A stretch of DNA of 64,000 bases from Myxococcales bacterium. GTDB lineage: Bacteria; Myxococcota; UBA727; GCA-2721815. Location of the stretch: the NCBI GenBank assembly GCA_002721815.1, contig PBLQ01000064.1:41476-105475 (forward strand), in the 5' to 3' direction. Both the position numbers and the translations under genes were made by a program. The notes beneath the pieces were generated by a model that was given only the letters and a program-made list of their open reading frames with translations, had not been told where the DNA came from and made no database searches. The stretch's first letter is position 1. Each line of letters begins with the position of its first letter. Below are positions 43,475-54,870 of this stretch, in pieces.

Positions 43475-46138
43475 ATGGGTTTTCTTTTTCGAAAATTAGC
43501 TTTGTTGACCTTTCTTGTGGGCGCCCTGGGCTTGGGTGCTGGCACCGCATATGTTCAAATGCTCGCCGCTGACCTCCCGGAACTCACCTCTTTAAAAGAC
43601 TACAGCCCACCAGTGGTTTCTAATGTTTACGATCGAAATGGCGCATTACTGGGCCGTTATTTCAAGGAACGTCGAACGGTCATTCCTTTCGAACACATTC
43701 CTAAACATTTGGTCAACGCGTTTTTGGCTGCCGAAGATGCTGCATTTTTCAAGCACCATGGCATTGATTACCTGGCAGTACTGAAGGCGGGGCTCAATGA
43801 AATCAAATACAGGTTTGTTGGGGGTAAGCGCCGCGGTGGCTCTACCATCACCCAGCAGACCGCCAAAACATTCTTCTTGTCTCCAGAACGAACCTACACG
43901 CGTAAGATAAAGGAAATGCTCCTGGCCAAACGTATCGAAGAGAACCTATCAAAAGAAGAGATCTTACATTTATATCTCAATCAAATTTATTTCGGCAAAG
44001 GCGCCTATGGGGTGGAACAAGCGGCCTTGACCTATTACGGAACGAGTGCCCGAGACATCACCTTGGGGCAAGCAGCGGTGTTGGCGTCGATCCCCAAAAG
44101 CCCGAGTCGAATTAACCCCCATGCCAACCCTGAGCGCGTCAGGGAACGTCGACAATACGTGCTTGAGCAAATGCTGGGACACAACATGATTTCCCAGGAC
44201 GACTTTGAAAGTGCCCAAACAGAGCCCATTCGCCACCAGGTGCCTTCTCATCCTTATCTTGGAAGCGCTCCCTACTTCACTGAAGAAGTACGCCGGCAAC
44301 TGAAAAAAATCGAAGATCTCGATAAGCTCACCGAAGGTGGATACCAAATATTCACTTCCCTGGATGCCAAGCTGCAATTGGCGGCCAATGAAAGTTTATT
44401 GAGCGGTTTAGAAGCACTGGAACAACGCAGAGGCTGGTCAGGGCCGGTGCTGCGACCCGATGCCAATGAACGACAACGACTCAGTCAGCTTTTGGAAAAA
44501 GACAGAAAAGACCGTTTTGGCAGTCCCAATGAAAGCAAACAACTCATTTGGGATTTAACACAACTGAACCGTTCTCAATTACGTCTCCCGTTGGCCCAAG
44601 CCCAACGCGCCATTCAAACCGCCACCATGGAACCCAAAATGCGTTTGGTCCTCCCAGTGTCAGAGGTCAGTGATAAGGACAGAACCGTTTACCTCAATCT
44701 GGGGTCCAGGGAGGGCCTCATGACCTACAGTGGTTTTAAATGGGCAAAAACAAAGACCAACCGAAACGCTGATCATCCATCGCACATTCTCAGAAAAGGC
44801 GATTTGGTCTACGTGCAGTTGGTTAAAGCCAAAGGGTACCGCGGTTTCCCCGAATTCAGACTTCTACAAGTCCCAAAAGCCCAAGGTGCCCTGGTGGCCA
44901 TCGACCCACACTCGCGGGAAGTTCTGGCCTTGGTGGGGGGTTACAATTTTGAGATCTCCAAATTCAACCGGGCCACCCAAGCCAAACGGCAACCAGGCTC
45001 CGCACTCAAACCCTTTTTGTATGCCCTGGCGTTGGCCCAGAAAAAAGCCACGCCCGCGACCACCATCACCGACGCCCCTCGAGTGTACGTGGACCCGGAA
45101 ACAGGAGAAAAATGGCAACCGTCCAATTCGAACCAAACCTTTCGAGGTGACATTTCGTTGCGTCGCTGCTTGGCACGCTCCATCAATACCTGTAGCATCG
45201 AAATCTTAGACCGCCTGGTCTCCATGAAAGATTTTCTGAACTTCGCTGAAATTTTAGGTTTGCATTCAGAGGAAACCCCCTTCCCCAGAAACCTCTCCAT
45301 CGCCTTGGGCACTCCCGAAATCACCCTGATTCAATTAGTGAACGCCTTTGCTATCTTTCCCGCACAAGGCCAATACCAACCCGTGTCCCTGATTCAAAAG
45401 ATCAAACAACCCCAAGGGCCATCCATGGAGTTACCAACGCAACCACCGGTGGAAGCACTGAGCCCGTCAGTTACCTTTTTAATGAATAACTTACTGGAGG
45501 AAGTGGTCAAAAATGGGACGGCACAAGGAGCCAAACAATTGGGACGTCCTGTTGCAGGAAAAACAGGTACCACCAATGAATCTCGCAGTGCTTGGTTTGT
45601 CGGCTATACGCCTGATCTTGTGACCGGTGTTTATGTAGGCATGGATGACAATACCACCTTGGGTAAAAACGAATATGGCAGTCGAGCTGCGCTCCCCATT
45701 TGGCGGTCATTTATGAAGGCGGCAACGGAAGGCACAGAAAATGTTGCATTCCCTCAACCGCAAGAAGGCGTGCTCAAAAGAATAATCCACAAAGAAAGCG
45801 GTCTCTTAGCAGATTTGAGCAACACACCGGCGAGCCAAGGCGGAGCATGGAATACGGGCGACCAAAAACCCGCGTCGGTTCTCTCGGGCTTGCTTAATCA
45901 GGTCTTCGAACAACTCCAGCCAAAATCACAAGCGTTACCGGATGCGGGAATTCATGAAGAAGGGTACTCCATCCAGAATCGAAACCAGGCCGAAGAACCA
46001 TACTATACCGGTCACAAAGCCCTGCCCGAGAACGCCTATATTGAGTATTTTCTTGAAGGGACCGAGCCGCAGAAACTTCACTCTCAGCTTCCGCCTCCCC
46101 CTTTAGAAATGCTTGAAGGAAGCGGTTTCGCCCCCTAA
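43475..46138 (+). CDS. mrcA: Penicillin-binding protein 1A (bifunctional murein synthase)
   Basis: 887 aa from the ATG at 43475; longer frames run into the preceding gene and lack homology. An N-terminal TM (LALLTFLVGALGLGAGTAYV) is followed by glycosyltransferase family 51: AAEDAAFFKHHGID with the catalytic Glu, RGGSTITQQTAKTFFL, KIKEMLLAKRIE, and LYLNQIYFGKGAYG. The transpeptidase domain has SxxK in RQPGSALKP, SxN in ARSINTCS, and KTGT in AGKTGTTNESRSAWFVGY. It polymerises and cross-links peptidoglycan in the periplasm. A middle insert (about residues 330-460) matches the extra domain of long class A PBPs. No clear SD precedes it, so it probably relies on coupling with the Lys-Pro protein. 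Confidence 0.95.
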   Translation: MGFLFRKLALLTFLVGALGLGAGTAYVQMLAADLPELTSLKDYSPPVVSNVYDRNGALLGRYFKERRTVIPFEHIPKHLVNAFLAAEDAAFFKHHGIDYLAVLKAGLNEIKYRFVGGKRRGGSTITQQTAKTFFLSPERTYTRKIKEMLLAKRIEENLSKEEILHLYLNQIYFGKGAYGVEQAALTYYGTSARDITLGQAAVLASIPKSPSRINPHANPERVRERRQYVLEQMLGHNMISQDDFESAQTEPIRHQVPSHPYLGSAPYFTEEVRRQLKKIEDLDKLTEGGYQIFTSLDAKLQLAANESLLSGLEALEQRRGWSGPVLRPDANERQRLSQLLEKDRKDRFGSPNESKQLIWDLTQLNRSQLRLPLAQAQRAIQTATMEPKMRLVLPVSEVSDKDRTVYLNLGSREGLMTYSGFKWAKTKTNRNADHPSHILRKGDLVYVQLVKAKGYRGFPEFRLLQVPKAQGALVAIDPHSREVLALVGGYNFEISKFNRATQAKRQPGSALKPFLYALALAQKKATPATTITDAPRVYVDPETGEKWQPSNSNQTFRGDISLRRCLARSINTCSIEILDRLVSMKDFLNFAEILGLHSEETPFPRNLSIALGTPEITLIQLVNAFAIFPAQGQYQPVSLIQKIKQPQGPSMELPTQPPVEALSPSVTFLMNNLLEEVVKNGTAQGAKQLGRPVAGKTGTTNESRSAWFVGYTPDLVTGVYVGMDDNTTLGKNEYGSRAALPIWRSFMKAATEGTENVAFPQPQEGVLKRIIHKESGLLADLSNTPASQGGAWNTGDQKPASVLSGLLNQVFEQLQPKSQALPDAGIHEEGYSIQNRNQAEEPYYTGHKALPENAYIEYFLEGTEPQKLHSQLPPPPLEMLEGSGFAP

Positions 46139-46141
46139 CCC

Positions 46142-48595
46142 TTACTCGGTCTCTGTGGTGACTCTTCCGCCTTTTGGCTTCTTTCGTTTTTTATTTCTTA
46201 TTTTTCCGCGTTTGCTGCGGCCCTTCCTTTTGCTTCGAATGCGTTTTTGAGCGGCCGCTTTCTTCTGGGCCGCTCGCCTGACCGCCCTGGGCACTTTAGG
46301 GCACTCCGATAATATTCGAATGCCTTTGGAGCTGGACTTTAAGACCGGTTTCCCTTTGCATTTAAAGTTACGTTTGAACTTCAACGTGAATTGAACATCT
46401 TTTTTCACCTGTTTTGCCGTTGCCTTCACGCCGCGGTGAGAGAACGTTTTTTTGCGTTTGCCCAGTTTGGCATTTTTAATTTCAATGGTGATGCCTTTTT
46501 TTCCGACCTTGGCGTTCGTTTTCAATTCGCTAATGGGAGCTCGCGCTTGAATGTGGATGGACATTTTACCGTCCCTCAAACCCACTTTCATTGTCTTAAT
46601 ATTACTCTTTTCACTTTGTGCTTTCTCGACTGCCGACTGGAGAGCGATGGCTCTTTGACGGGCACGCTCTTCTTCGTACAGCTTGGCTTCTTCTTCAGAG
46701 AGTTGAAGCTCCTCCATTTCCAACACTACAAACTCAACACGACGGTTGTGGTAATGGGCCTTTTTGGTTTTTCGGTAATCGATCAATTTCTCAGGGCCGT
46801 ACCCTTTTGCAATCAAACGACTGGCATCCACCCCTAAAGAAACCAGCATATCTTTAATGGCCTCTGCCCTGGCCTGAGACAACTTGAGGTTGTATTCTTT
46901 TTTGCCCACAATATCGGTGTGACCTTGGATTTCTAAGAGTTTCACCTCCGGATGCTTCACGAGCAACTCAGCCACTTTTTCAATGATGGCGCGAGACTTG
47001 TCCATGGGCACATTGTTACCCGATGCAAAGTGGATCTTTTGTGGAATAACGATTTTGTCACGCTCGATCATCACCATTTGTACGCGCTGATCAGGACAGC
47101 CATCGTCATCTTCAAACTCGTTGAAGGTTTCCGCTTTGAAAGGACATTTGTCATTGGCATCAAAGATACCGTCTTGGTCATTATCCTCATCCGGGCAGCC
47201 ATCATCGTCTTCAAACTCATCCACGTCCTCTTTCTTTAGAGGACACTTGTCATCGGCATCTAAGATGCCATCCTGATCGTTATCTTCATCAGGGCAACCA
47301 TCTTCATCTTCGAACCCATCGATATCTTCGGCTTTATCGGGACACTTATCGTCTTTATTGTCTACGTCATCCTGATCATCGTCCTCGTCCAAACAACCAT
47401 CGTGGTCTTTATGGTCATCTATATCTTCCGGTTCGTTCGGACATTCGTCTTCGCTGTCTAAAAGTCCGTCTTCGTCGTTATCCGGCTCGGGACAACCATC
47501 TTCGTCTTCAAAGTCGTCTTTATCTTCCGCTTCCTCTGGGCAACCATCCAGTTCATCCTTTAGGCCATCGCCGTCCGTGTCTAAGTCAGGACAACCGTCT
47601 TCATCTTCCATGCCATCCATGTCTTCAGGCTCATCGGGGCATGTATCTTCGTAATCAGGAATCCCATCATCATCGCGATCGAGATCGAGCAGATACGTGT
47701 ATGAAGCCCCGAGTGATACGCGTGAAACAGGCACCCCGTAAGCACTGGACACCGGCAGGCCCGTACTGGCTTCAAAGAGCCATGGTTTTTCATATCGGTA
47801 GCGCAGCCCCACCATGAATTCTAAGCCATTTTCGGTGGCGCTGTAAAAAGGACGGGTGGCAGAAATCCAACCGTTCAGAGTTGCAACCGCATCCAACTCG
47901 CCGAGTAACCGTGCATACCCGCCAAGGCCGTAAAACAGTTTGTCATCGTCAACAATGTTGTAAATCTCTGTGGTGGGCTGGATTTGGTATCCAATATTTA
48001 AGACGGCCCCGAAGCCCGCCAGACTGTATTCCGCGATCACATCATTTCGCCAACCAGCGCCGGCCATGCCCATATAAGCCTTTTCATTACCGGATGGAAT
48101 AATCACATCACTCATCACCGCTAATTCGTAAGGCTGGGATTTTGGCAAGGGAATCTTCCCTTTAATGCCCAAGCGCATGTCATTGAAACCCACGGGGGCA
48201 ACTTCGCCCACTTTCAAACCCGGAAACTCGCCATTTTGAAAAAGCGTTAGAGGCAAATAAACGCCCAAATGAACCACATCAAACAACCCAACGGCACCAG
48301 AAAGACCCAGATCCCATCTTTGTCCCACCAAAGGCCGGACCACTTCACCATTTTGAGTCACCGCAACCGGATTAGTCAGCTGTAAGAGCTGACCTTTGCC
48401 GAATAAGGTCAGGTGTTTGAGGACTTGAACATCGCGAAGGCCCAAAACCCCGTCAGAATCATATACCAGACTTGTTTGATAAGCGGGAATGGAAGCAGTG
48501 GTCGCGTCTTCGGTTGCTGCAGCCCTCAATCCACCTGAGCCGATCACAACACTTAAACACAAAATCCAATAAAGCCGCGCGCGTTTCAGGTGCAT
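46142..48595 (-). CDS. Outer-membrane protein: beta-barrel, TSP3 repeats, OmpA domain, basic tail
   Basis: 817 aa with a signal peptide ([20 protein letters not shown]). Residues 40-300 look like a beta-barrel ([21 protein letters not shown]). Calcium-binding TSP3 repeats follow (about 305-500: [18 protein letters not shown] and kin). The OmpA peptidoglycan-binding domain (about 535-645) has [32 protein letters not shown] and the Arg pair in [10 protein letters not shown]. Beyond it lie an AMIN-like beta region (about 665-760) and a strongly basic end ([20 protein letters not shown]), both unusual after OmpA. It anchors the outer membrane to murein. The start overlaps the end of the TSP3 giant by 10 bp. 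Confidence 0.85.
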   Translation of the reverse strand: MHLKRARLYWILCLSVVIGSGGLRAAATEDATTASIPAYQTSLVYDSDGVLGLRDVQVLKHLTLFGKGQLLQLTNPVAVTQNGEVVRPLVGQRWDLGLSGAVGLFDVVHLGVYLPLTLFQNGEFPGLKVGEVAPVGFNDMRLGIKGKIPLPKSQPYELAVMSDVIIPSGNEKAYMGMAGAGWRNDVIAEYSLAGFGAVLNIGYQIQPTTEIYNIVDDDKLFYGLGGYARLLGELDAVATLNGWISATRPFYSATENGLEFMVGLRYRYEKPWLFEASTGLPVSSAYGVPVSRVSLGASYTYLLDLDRDDDGIPDYEDTCPDEPEDMDGMEDEDGCPDLDTDGDGLKDELDGCPEEAEDKDDFEDEDGCPEPDNDEDGLLDSEDECPNEPEDIDDHKDHDGCLDEDDDQDDVDNKDDKCPDKAEDIDGFEDEDGCPDEDNDQDGILDADDKCPLKKEDVDEFEDDDGCPDEDNDQDGIFDANDKCPFKAETFNEFEDDDGCPDQRVQMVMIERDKIVIPQKIHFASGNNVPMDKSRAIIEKVAELLVKHPEVKLLEIQGHTDIVGKKEYNLKLSQARAEAIKDMLVSLGVDASRLIAKGYGPEKLIDYRKTKKAHYHNRRVEFVVLEMEELQLSEEEAKLYEEERARQRAIALQSAVEKAQSEKSNIKTMKVGLRDGKMSIHIQARAPISELKTNAKVGKKGITIEIKNAKLGKRKKTFSHRGVKATAKQVKKDVQFTLKFKRNFKCKGKPVLKSSSKGIRILSECPKVPRAVRRAAQKKAAAQKRIRSKRKGRSKRGKIRNKKRKKPKGGRVTTETE

Positions 48596-49503
48596 CGCGC
48601 CCCCCGTCTACGCACCCACAAGACCATTGGAATCCACAACCATCGCAGCGGTGCACGCGCGTCTGGCTCACCTTGAACTGAGCATGCGCACCCACCGCTG
48701 ATCACTGCCCCTTCTTCGAACTGACCATAAAAATCATCAGCCGCGTCTGTGGGGTCTGTCTTATGGTCATTCACCTCTTCGAAGTCCGTGGCGCCGCCAC
48801 CGTCCGTATCGATCTTGGTCGGGTCAGTATTGTGTTTTTCGACTTCATCCGCATCGGACAATCCATCATCGTCCGAGTCCAACTCTCTGAAATCTGGAAT
48901 GCCATCATCATCGCTGTCCGCAGGCGGCGTCCTCCAGGTGCTGTCGCCCGCTTCGTCCAAATCTAAAATGCCATCATTATCGCTGTCCTCATCCAAATAG
49001 TCGGGGATACCATCTTCATCCGTATCTACTTTTTCATCACCGCCTTCGTCAGAGAAAGCCTCGTCTCCATCAGAAATGGTATCGTTGTCGCTGTCAGGGT
49101 CTCGATAATCGGGCACCCCATCCTCATCCGTATCGTCCGCTAACGTATTCACATCTTCGTCACTGACTTCATCGGCATCTGGCAAACCGTCATCATCGGT
49201 GTCTGAATCGAGATAATCGGGCGTACCATCTTCATCACTGTCCACCGGGTCTTCTCCCAAAGTCCCAACTGAACCCTCTTCCATATCCGAAATCGTATCT
49301 TCGTCAGCATCTTCGTCTAGGTAATCTGGGGTGCCATCTTCATCCGTATCCACAGGCGTTGTTTGCAGGTCATCATCACCTGCTTCAATGGCATCCGCAA
49401 TCAAATCGTCATCGCTGTCCAGGTCCCTGAAATCTTTGGTACTGTCACCGTCAGAATCAACCGCAGAGGTAAGTAAATCTTCGTCCCCCGCCTCATCTCG
49501 GTC
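48586..49503 (-). pseudogene. C-terminal part of the giant TSP3 protein, beyond an in-frame TGA
   Basis: 305 codons that stay in the same frame as the 1828-aa part upstream after the TGA at 49506-49504. They encode [10 protein letters not shown] and then seven or so further TSP3 repeats ([16 protein letters not shown] and kin). The end is a MYXO-CTERM-like signal: a GCACS motif, a short hydrophobic stretch ([12 protein letters not shown]) and RRR. The first ATG is at 49404 and has no clear SD. Without readthrough, this part, including the sorting tail, would not be joined to the secreted N-terminus. The stop codon overlaps the start of the OmpA gene. Confidence 0.7.
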
Positions 49504-52500
49504 TCAAATACCATCTCCATCACTGTCGTCATCCAAATAGTCATAGATTCCATCTTGATCTGTATCGGTGATTTCGACATCGGTAAGGTTCAGAAATGCC
49601 TCTTCGGTGTCAGAAATAAAATCGTTATCGCTGTCAATGTCTTGAAAATCTGGGATTTCATCGCCATCGTTATCAACGGGCGGTGTTTCAAGGTCCTCAT
49701 CACCCGCCTCAACCATATCTCTGATCCCATCGCCATCAGCGTCTGTATCCAAGAAGTCGGGGGTATCGTCTAGGTCCGTATCTAAAACAGTACCGGTCTC
49801 AGCCCCTTCATTTTCGTGCTCATCCGAAATGGTATCGTCGTCGGAATCCAGATCCAAGTAATTAGGTGTTCCATCGGCATTACTGTCCAGCGGCGCGGTA
49901 TCTAAATCGTCATCCCCTGCCTCATGGACATCGGCAATGCCGTCATTGTCACTGTCGGCATCTAACGCATCAATGGTTCCATCTGAATCCGAATCCAAAG
50001 GATTTTCTAAATCTGGACCGACTTCTTCACCATCATGAATGTTGTCATCATCACTATCAGCATCAAAGGGATCTGTTTCACCCAGTGCGCGGTCGACTTG
50101 GCCGTTTAGGTTTTTATCTTCTTCACTGTTACGCAGGCCATCCCCGTCCACATCGATATTCGCAAACATGTCATCTGATGGGTCATTGGCGTCAGTTTCG
50201 CCTTCACCGATAATTCCATCTCGGGTTGGATCTTCTTCACCGTCAAAAGCCCCTCCGTTATCACTGTCTCGCAACTGCATCCAAGACAATGTGCTGGGGT
50301 CACCATCGGGCCAAAATAGATTGAGAGATACATCCGTAAAATTCGAAGCCGACGATATTCCTTTTTCAACGGCGTCCGGTAAATAATCGTTATCACTGTC
50401 AAAATCTTTCGCATTAATAAAGCCATCGCCATCCGCATCGAAGGCCCAGTCGTCTTCGTCACCGTCCTCGACACCATCATCATCGCTATCGCCGTCAAGG
50501 TGGTTCGTCCCCACTGAGATCTCTAAGTCATCACATAAGCCATCGGTGTCCGTATCAATGCAGTTTTGCTCATCATCATCGGAATGCTGTGGGTCCGTCT
50601 CCTGTGAGTCCACCCGTCCATTGCGATTCCAATCCTCTTCTCCATCATGAGCCCCTGCCCCATCGGAATCCCGAATAAACGGATTGGTGGTGGTGGTGGG
50701 GTCAAGGTCAGCAATGAAGTGTCCCCGGGCTTCGTTCGTTCCCAAATTTTGCCCCGAAGCGGGCACCCCTTGGGTTAAGCCTATTTCCATACCGTCCGGT
50801 AAAGCATCACTGTCCGAATCTGGATCTAAAGCGCCAGCGAGACCGTCCATATCCAAGTCAACGGTACCATTGAGTTCTTCACCGTCGGGTATGCCATCAT
50901 CATCACTGTCAGAATCCAGCTTGTTTGTCTGGATCACGTCTTCGGTGTTGTCTGCGAGACCATCACCATCCGTATCCAAAGGCACCAAACTTAAATCATC
51001 GGTATCATCCAGAGGATCCGATTCACCTGGATCAACCCTGCCATTCAAATTCACATCTTCTTGGCCGTCTAATTTCGTGTCGCCATCGGTATCAGGGACC
51101 AACATGAAGGTGCGAGTGTTGGTATCAAGATCGGGCCGGTAATTACGAACGCGAGCCTCTGTGCTGGCAGGCAAAGCCAAAGAAGCCAGACCGTCCTCTA
51201 GGCCATCAGGCAAGCCATCATTATCGGAATCGGGATCAAGATAATTGGGTACACCGTCTAGATCACTGTCATTTCGCCAATTGTCTTCTTGACCATCTGG
51301 AATCCCATCATCATCCAAATCACCATCACTGTTAAGAACACCCAAGTGGAGTTCCTCGGCATCGGTGAGGCCATCGTTGTCTTGGTCGGAGATGTTCGAA
51401 ACATCGCTGATGGCCATGGGGTCACTTTCTCCACCATCCACGCGCCCATTGTGGTTGGGGTCTTCAGCCCCATCGCGTTGACCGTCGTTATCGGTATCCG
51501 CTTTTGTAGGATCTGTTTGCGAAGAAGGATCCTGGTCTATTTCAAAGTTGCCATTTGCAACAGTGGTCCCGGCGATCTGATATTCACGTTCTGTAAATGA
51601 AGAGTTGTAGACGGTGGCTTCAATGCTTTGCGTGACCCCTATCTCAGTGCCGTCAAAGATACCGTCATTATCAGAATCAGGGTCTAAGGCGCGCACCAAG
51701 CCATCGCCATCCAAATCGGTCACCCCTTCAGAACCATCCATGACGCCATCATCATCGCTGTCCTGGTCAAGTGGATCGCAATTCGCTTGAATCTCTAGCC
51801 CATCGTTAAGCCCATCACTGTCCGTGTCGTTCTCATAAGGGTCGGTCAGGGTTTCGGTGTCTTCCATTTGGTCAGACACACCATCGTCGTCGCTGTCTTC
51901 ATCGAGATAATTGGCAGCACTATCGTTATCGGTATCTAAAGGCGGGGTCAGAAGACTTGTGTCGCCGGCCTCATCTTCATCGCGAAGACCGTCGTTGTCT
52001 GAATCTAAATCCAGGTAGTTCACAAACCCATCGTTATCTCGATCAGCGGGCGGCGTGTCTAGAAGCATATCCCCAGCTTCATCACGGTCTGCTATCTTGT
52101 CATTATCACTATCGCTATCTAGATAGTTGGGAATGCCATCGTTGTCTGAATCCAAAGGAAATGTGGCGCTGTTTTCATCACCGGCCTCATCTTTGTCTGA
52201 GATGTTATCAAAATCAGAGTCAACATCTTGAAAGTTTGCAATACCATCATTGTCGGTGTCCAACGGTGCTGAAGCAGGGTCTATATCACCCGCCTCCATG
52301 GCGTCTGGCAGTGTATCAGCATCCGAGTCCAAATCACGATAGTCAGGGATTCCATCATTGTCGGTATCTACGGCCTCAGTCATGATGTCATCATCTCCGG
52401 CCTCATGAATGTCCATGATCGTATCGTTGTCGCTGTCTGAATCGAGCGCGTTAATGAGACGGTCGTCATCATCATCCAATGGCATGCTTAAATCAGGGCC

Positions 52501-54870
52501 GATTTCCTCTAAATCATTGATGTTATCTCCGTCAGTATCCGGATTGGCAGGGTCCGTCTCATTGGCTTGGCGCGCTCCATCCCCATCGATATCCTCAATA
52601 CTGTCCCAGATGCCATCATCGTCGGTGTCTTGCTTGAGTGGGTCGGTCACCGTTTCAGGGTCTCCGTCTAAGAACGGATGCCCTCTCTCAAGCCCATCAC
52701 CCAGTCCATCGTGATCTGTGTCGCGATCCAATGGGTTCGTTTCGCCATTCTCTGGTTCCCAAAGACCATTAAAGTTGAGGTCTTCTTCCCCGTCAGTCAA
52801 ACCATCCCCATCGGTATCCGCTACATAAGGATTCGTGTGAGTGGTGGGGTCAGCATCCCCCAGTCTGGAAACTTCAACAGCGTCTAAGATGCCATCGTCG
52901 TCACTGTCTGGCGAGTTGGGATTGGTCCCGTAGCTGTAAAGTTCTTCACCGTCATCAAGCCCATCCCCATCGGTATCGGCATTGGCGGGATCGGTTTCGC
53001 CGATATCTACGATACCATTTTGATTCGCATCTTCGACCCCGTCTGGGACATTATCTCCATCGCTATCAGGGAAAGCAGGATTGCTTTCAAAACCGGGGTC
53101 CCACAACCCATCACGGTCACTGTCTTCGAGGCCGTCCCAAATGCCATCACCGTCTGTGTCCACATTGTTGGGGTCTGTGCCACCGCCAAAGTTGTTACTG
53201 GTGGCGTATTGGCCCAAAGCTTCCTTGCCGTCTGGAAGACCATCCGCATCAGTGTCTGGCAAACACGGATGCGTTGGGTTCGGTATCACTTGACCGTTTT
53301 CTATCTTGAATAAATCGTGTTCTTCCCGATTTGTTAAGCCGTCGTCATCGGCATCATCATCAGCATCATCAGGATTAATGGGACTCAACCAGCCTAAGAA
53401 ACAGGTGGAGTTCATAACATTATACTGGAGTTCCCATCCGTCGCTCAGTTGGTCACCATCGGTGTCAGCCGAAGCCGGATCGGTTTCACCTGGATCCATG
53501 GCACCGTCTTTATTGATATCTTCATCGCCGTCTTTCAGCCCATCGTTGTCTGTATCGTCATCTAAGGGATCGGTATTGTTGGTCGGGTCTTCATCCATGT
53601 TTTTCGGCCCCGTGTAGTCCACACAAATGGCAGCGCCCGTATTATCAAATTGTAATGAACACTCTGGGTCGGCCAAACCAATTTCGATACCATCTTCCAC
53701 CCCATCATCATCGGTATCATCATCGGTGGGATCGGTCCCCCCCTCGACTTTCCCGTTCGTCAGAATCCCGCCTTCATTCCCGTCGAGAATACCATCGTTA
53801 TCGGTATCGCCATCAAGCGGGTCAGTTTCAAAACCGTCATTTAGTGGGAACCGTTCTTCAGCGTCGTCAAGGCCATCCACATCGGTGTCATGATTAAAAG
53901 GGTCGGTGCCCAAAACATTTTCATAGACGTCGAGCAAACCATCGCCATCAGAATCAGGATGGGTCACCGGGTCCCAATCGAGACTCAATGGGTTCATGGG
54001 CGGGTTGACCGAAGGGTGCGTTTCAACCAAATCCCAGATACCATCGTCGTCGGAGTCTGGATCACAGGGATGCGATGGAAAAGGGCCATTGATCTCTTCA
54101 AAATCCGAGAGGCCGTCAAAGTCTGAATCAGGAAGCGTGGGACTCAAACAATGATGTCCCAAATCGACCCTCTTGGCGACTTCAAATCCATCTTCCAAAC
54201 CATCCTCATCTGTATCTGGGTCGAGGGGGTCGGAGCCGAGCGAATTGGCTTCTTGCCCATCACTGGACTGATCACCATCGGTGTCTGAATCCAACGGGTT
54301 CGTTTCGAGTCCTTCATCCCAAATGCCATTGGCATTCGCATCTTCTTGACCATCGTTTAGACCGTCGTTATCGGTATCGGGTTCAATGGGGTTCGTTCCC
54401 AACAAGAGCTCTACAGATAAAATGAGCCCATCTTCATCGGGGTCATATTTATCATCGTCAGGATCGAGAGGATCGGTCTGATGAAGCATCACCTCGACAC
54501 CGTCATTAATGAACCCGTTATCCGAATCCGGGTCGAGCGGGTCGAGGCCTAAGGCCACTTCAATGTAATCTGAAAGCTCATCGTTATCGCTGTCAGCGAG
54601 GTCCGGCCGTGTCCCTAAACCCACCTCAGACGCGTCTCCCAGCAAATCACCATCGGTATCCGGCTTTAATGGATCCAAGGCGGCGTCCGCAATTTCGACG
54701 CCATCATCCAGCGTATCGTAGTCACTGTCGGCCACTCTGGGATTCGTTCCCGCTTCGTATTCATCCAAGTTGAGGACGCCATCTTCGTCAGGGTCGTTGC
54801 TCGAGTTCAAAATGGTCAAATCAGGGGCGTATTGCAATTCCCATACATCCTGCAAACCATCGCCATCAGA
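48700..54870 (-). repeat. Array of degenerate TSP3-encoding repeats
   Basis: About 6 kb of imperfect coding repeats of the DxDxDGxxD type. On the plus strand they appear as recurrent CCATC, ATCATC, GTCGCTGTC and GTATC words. They are diverged and have no spacers of uniform length, so they reflect protein repeats, not CRISPR. Confidence 0.85.

Noticed and set aside
49504..49506. TGA as a selenocysteine codon
   Set aside because: The site is inside a structural Ca-binding repeat without redox context, homologous repeats have Arg or Ser here, and no hairpin was evident just downstream.
48700..54870. CRISPR array or satellite DNA
   Set aside because: Repeats are diverged, in frame, of varying length and translate to TSP3 motifs; no unique spacers and no cas genes.
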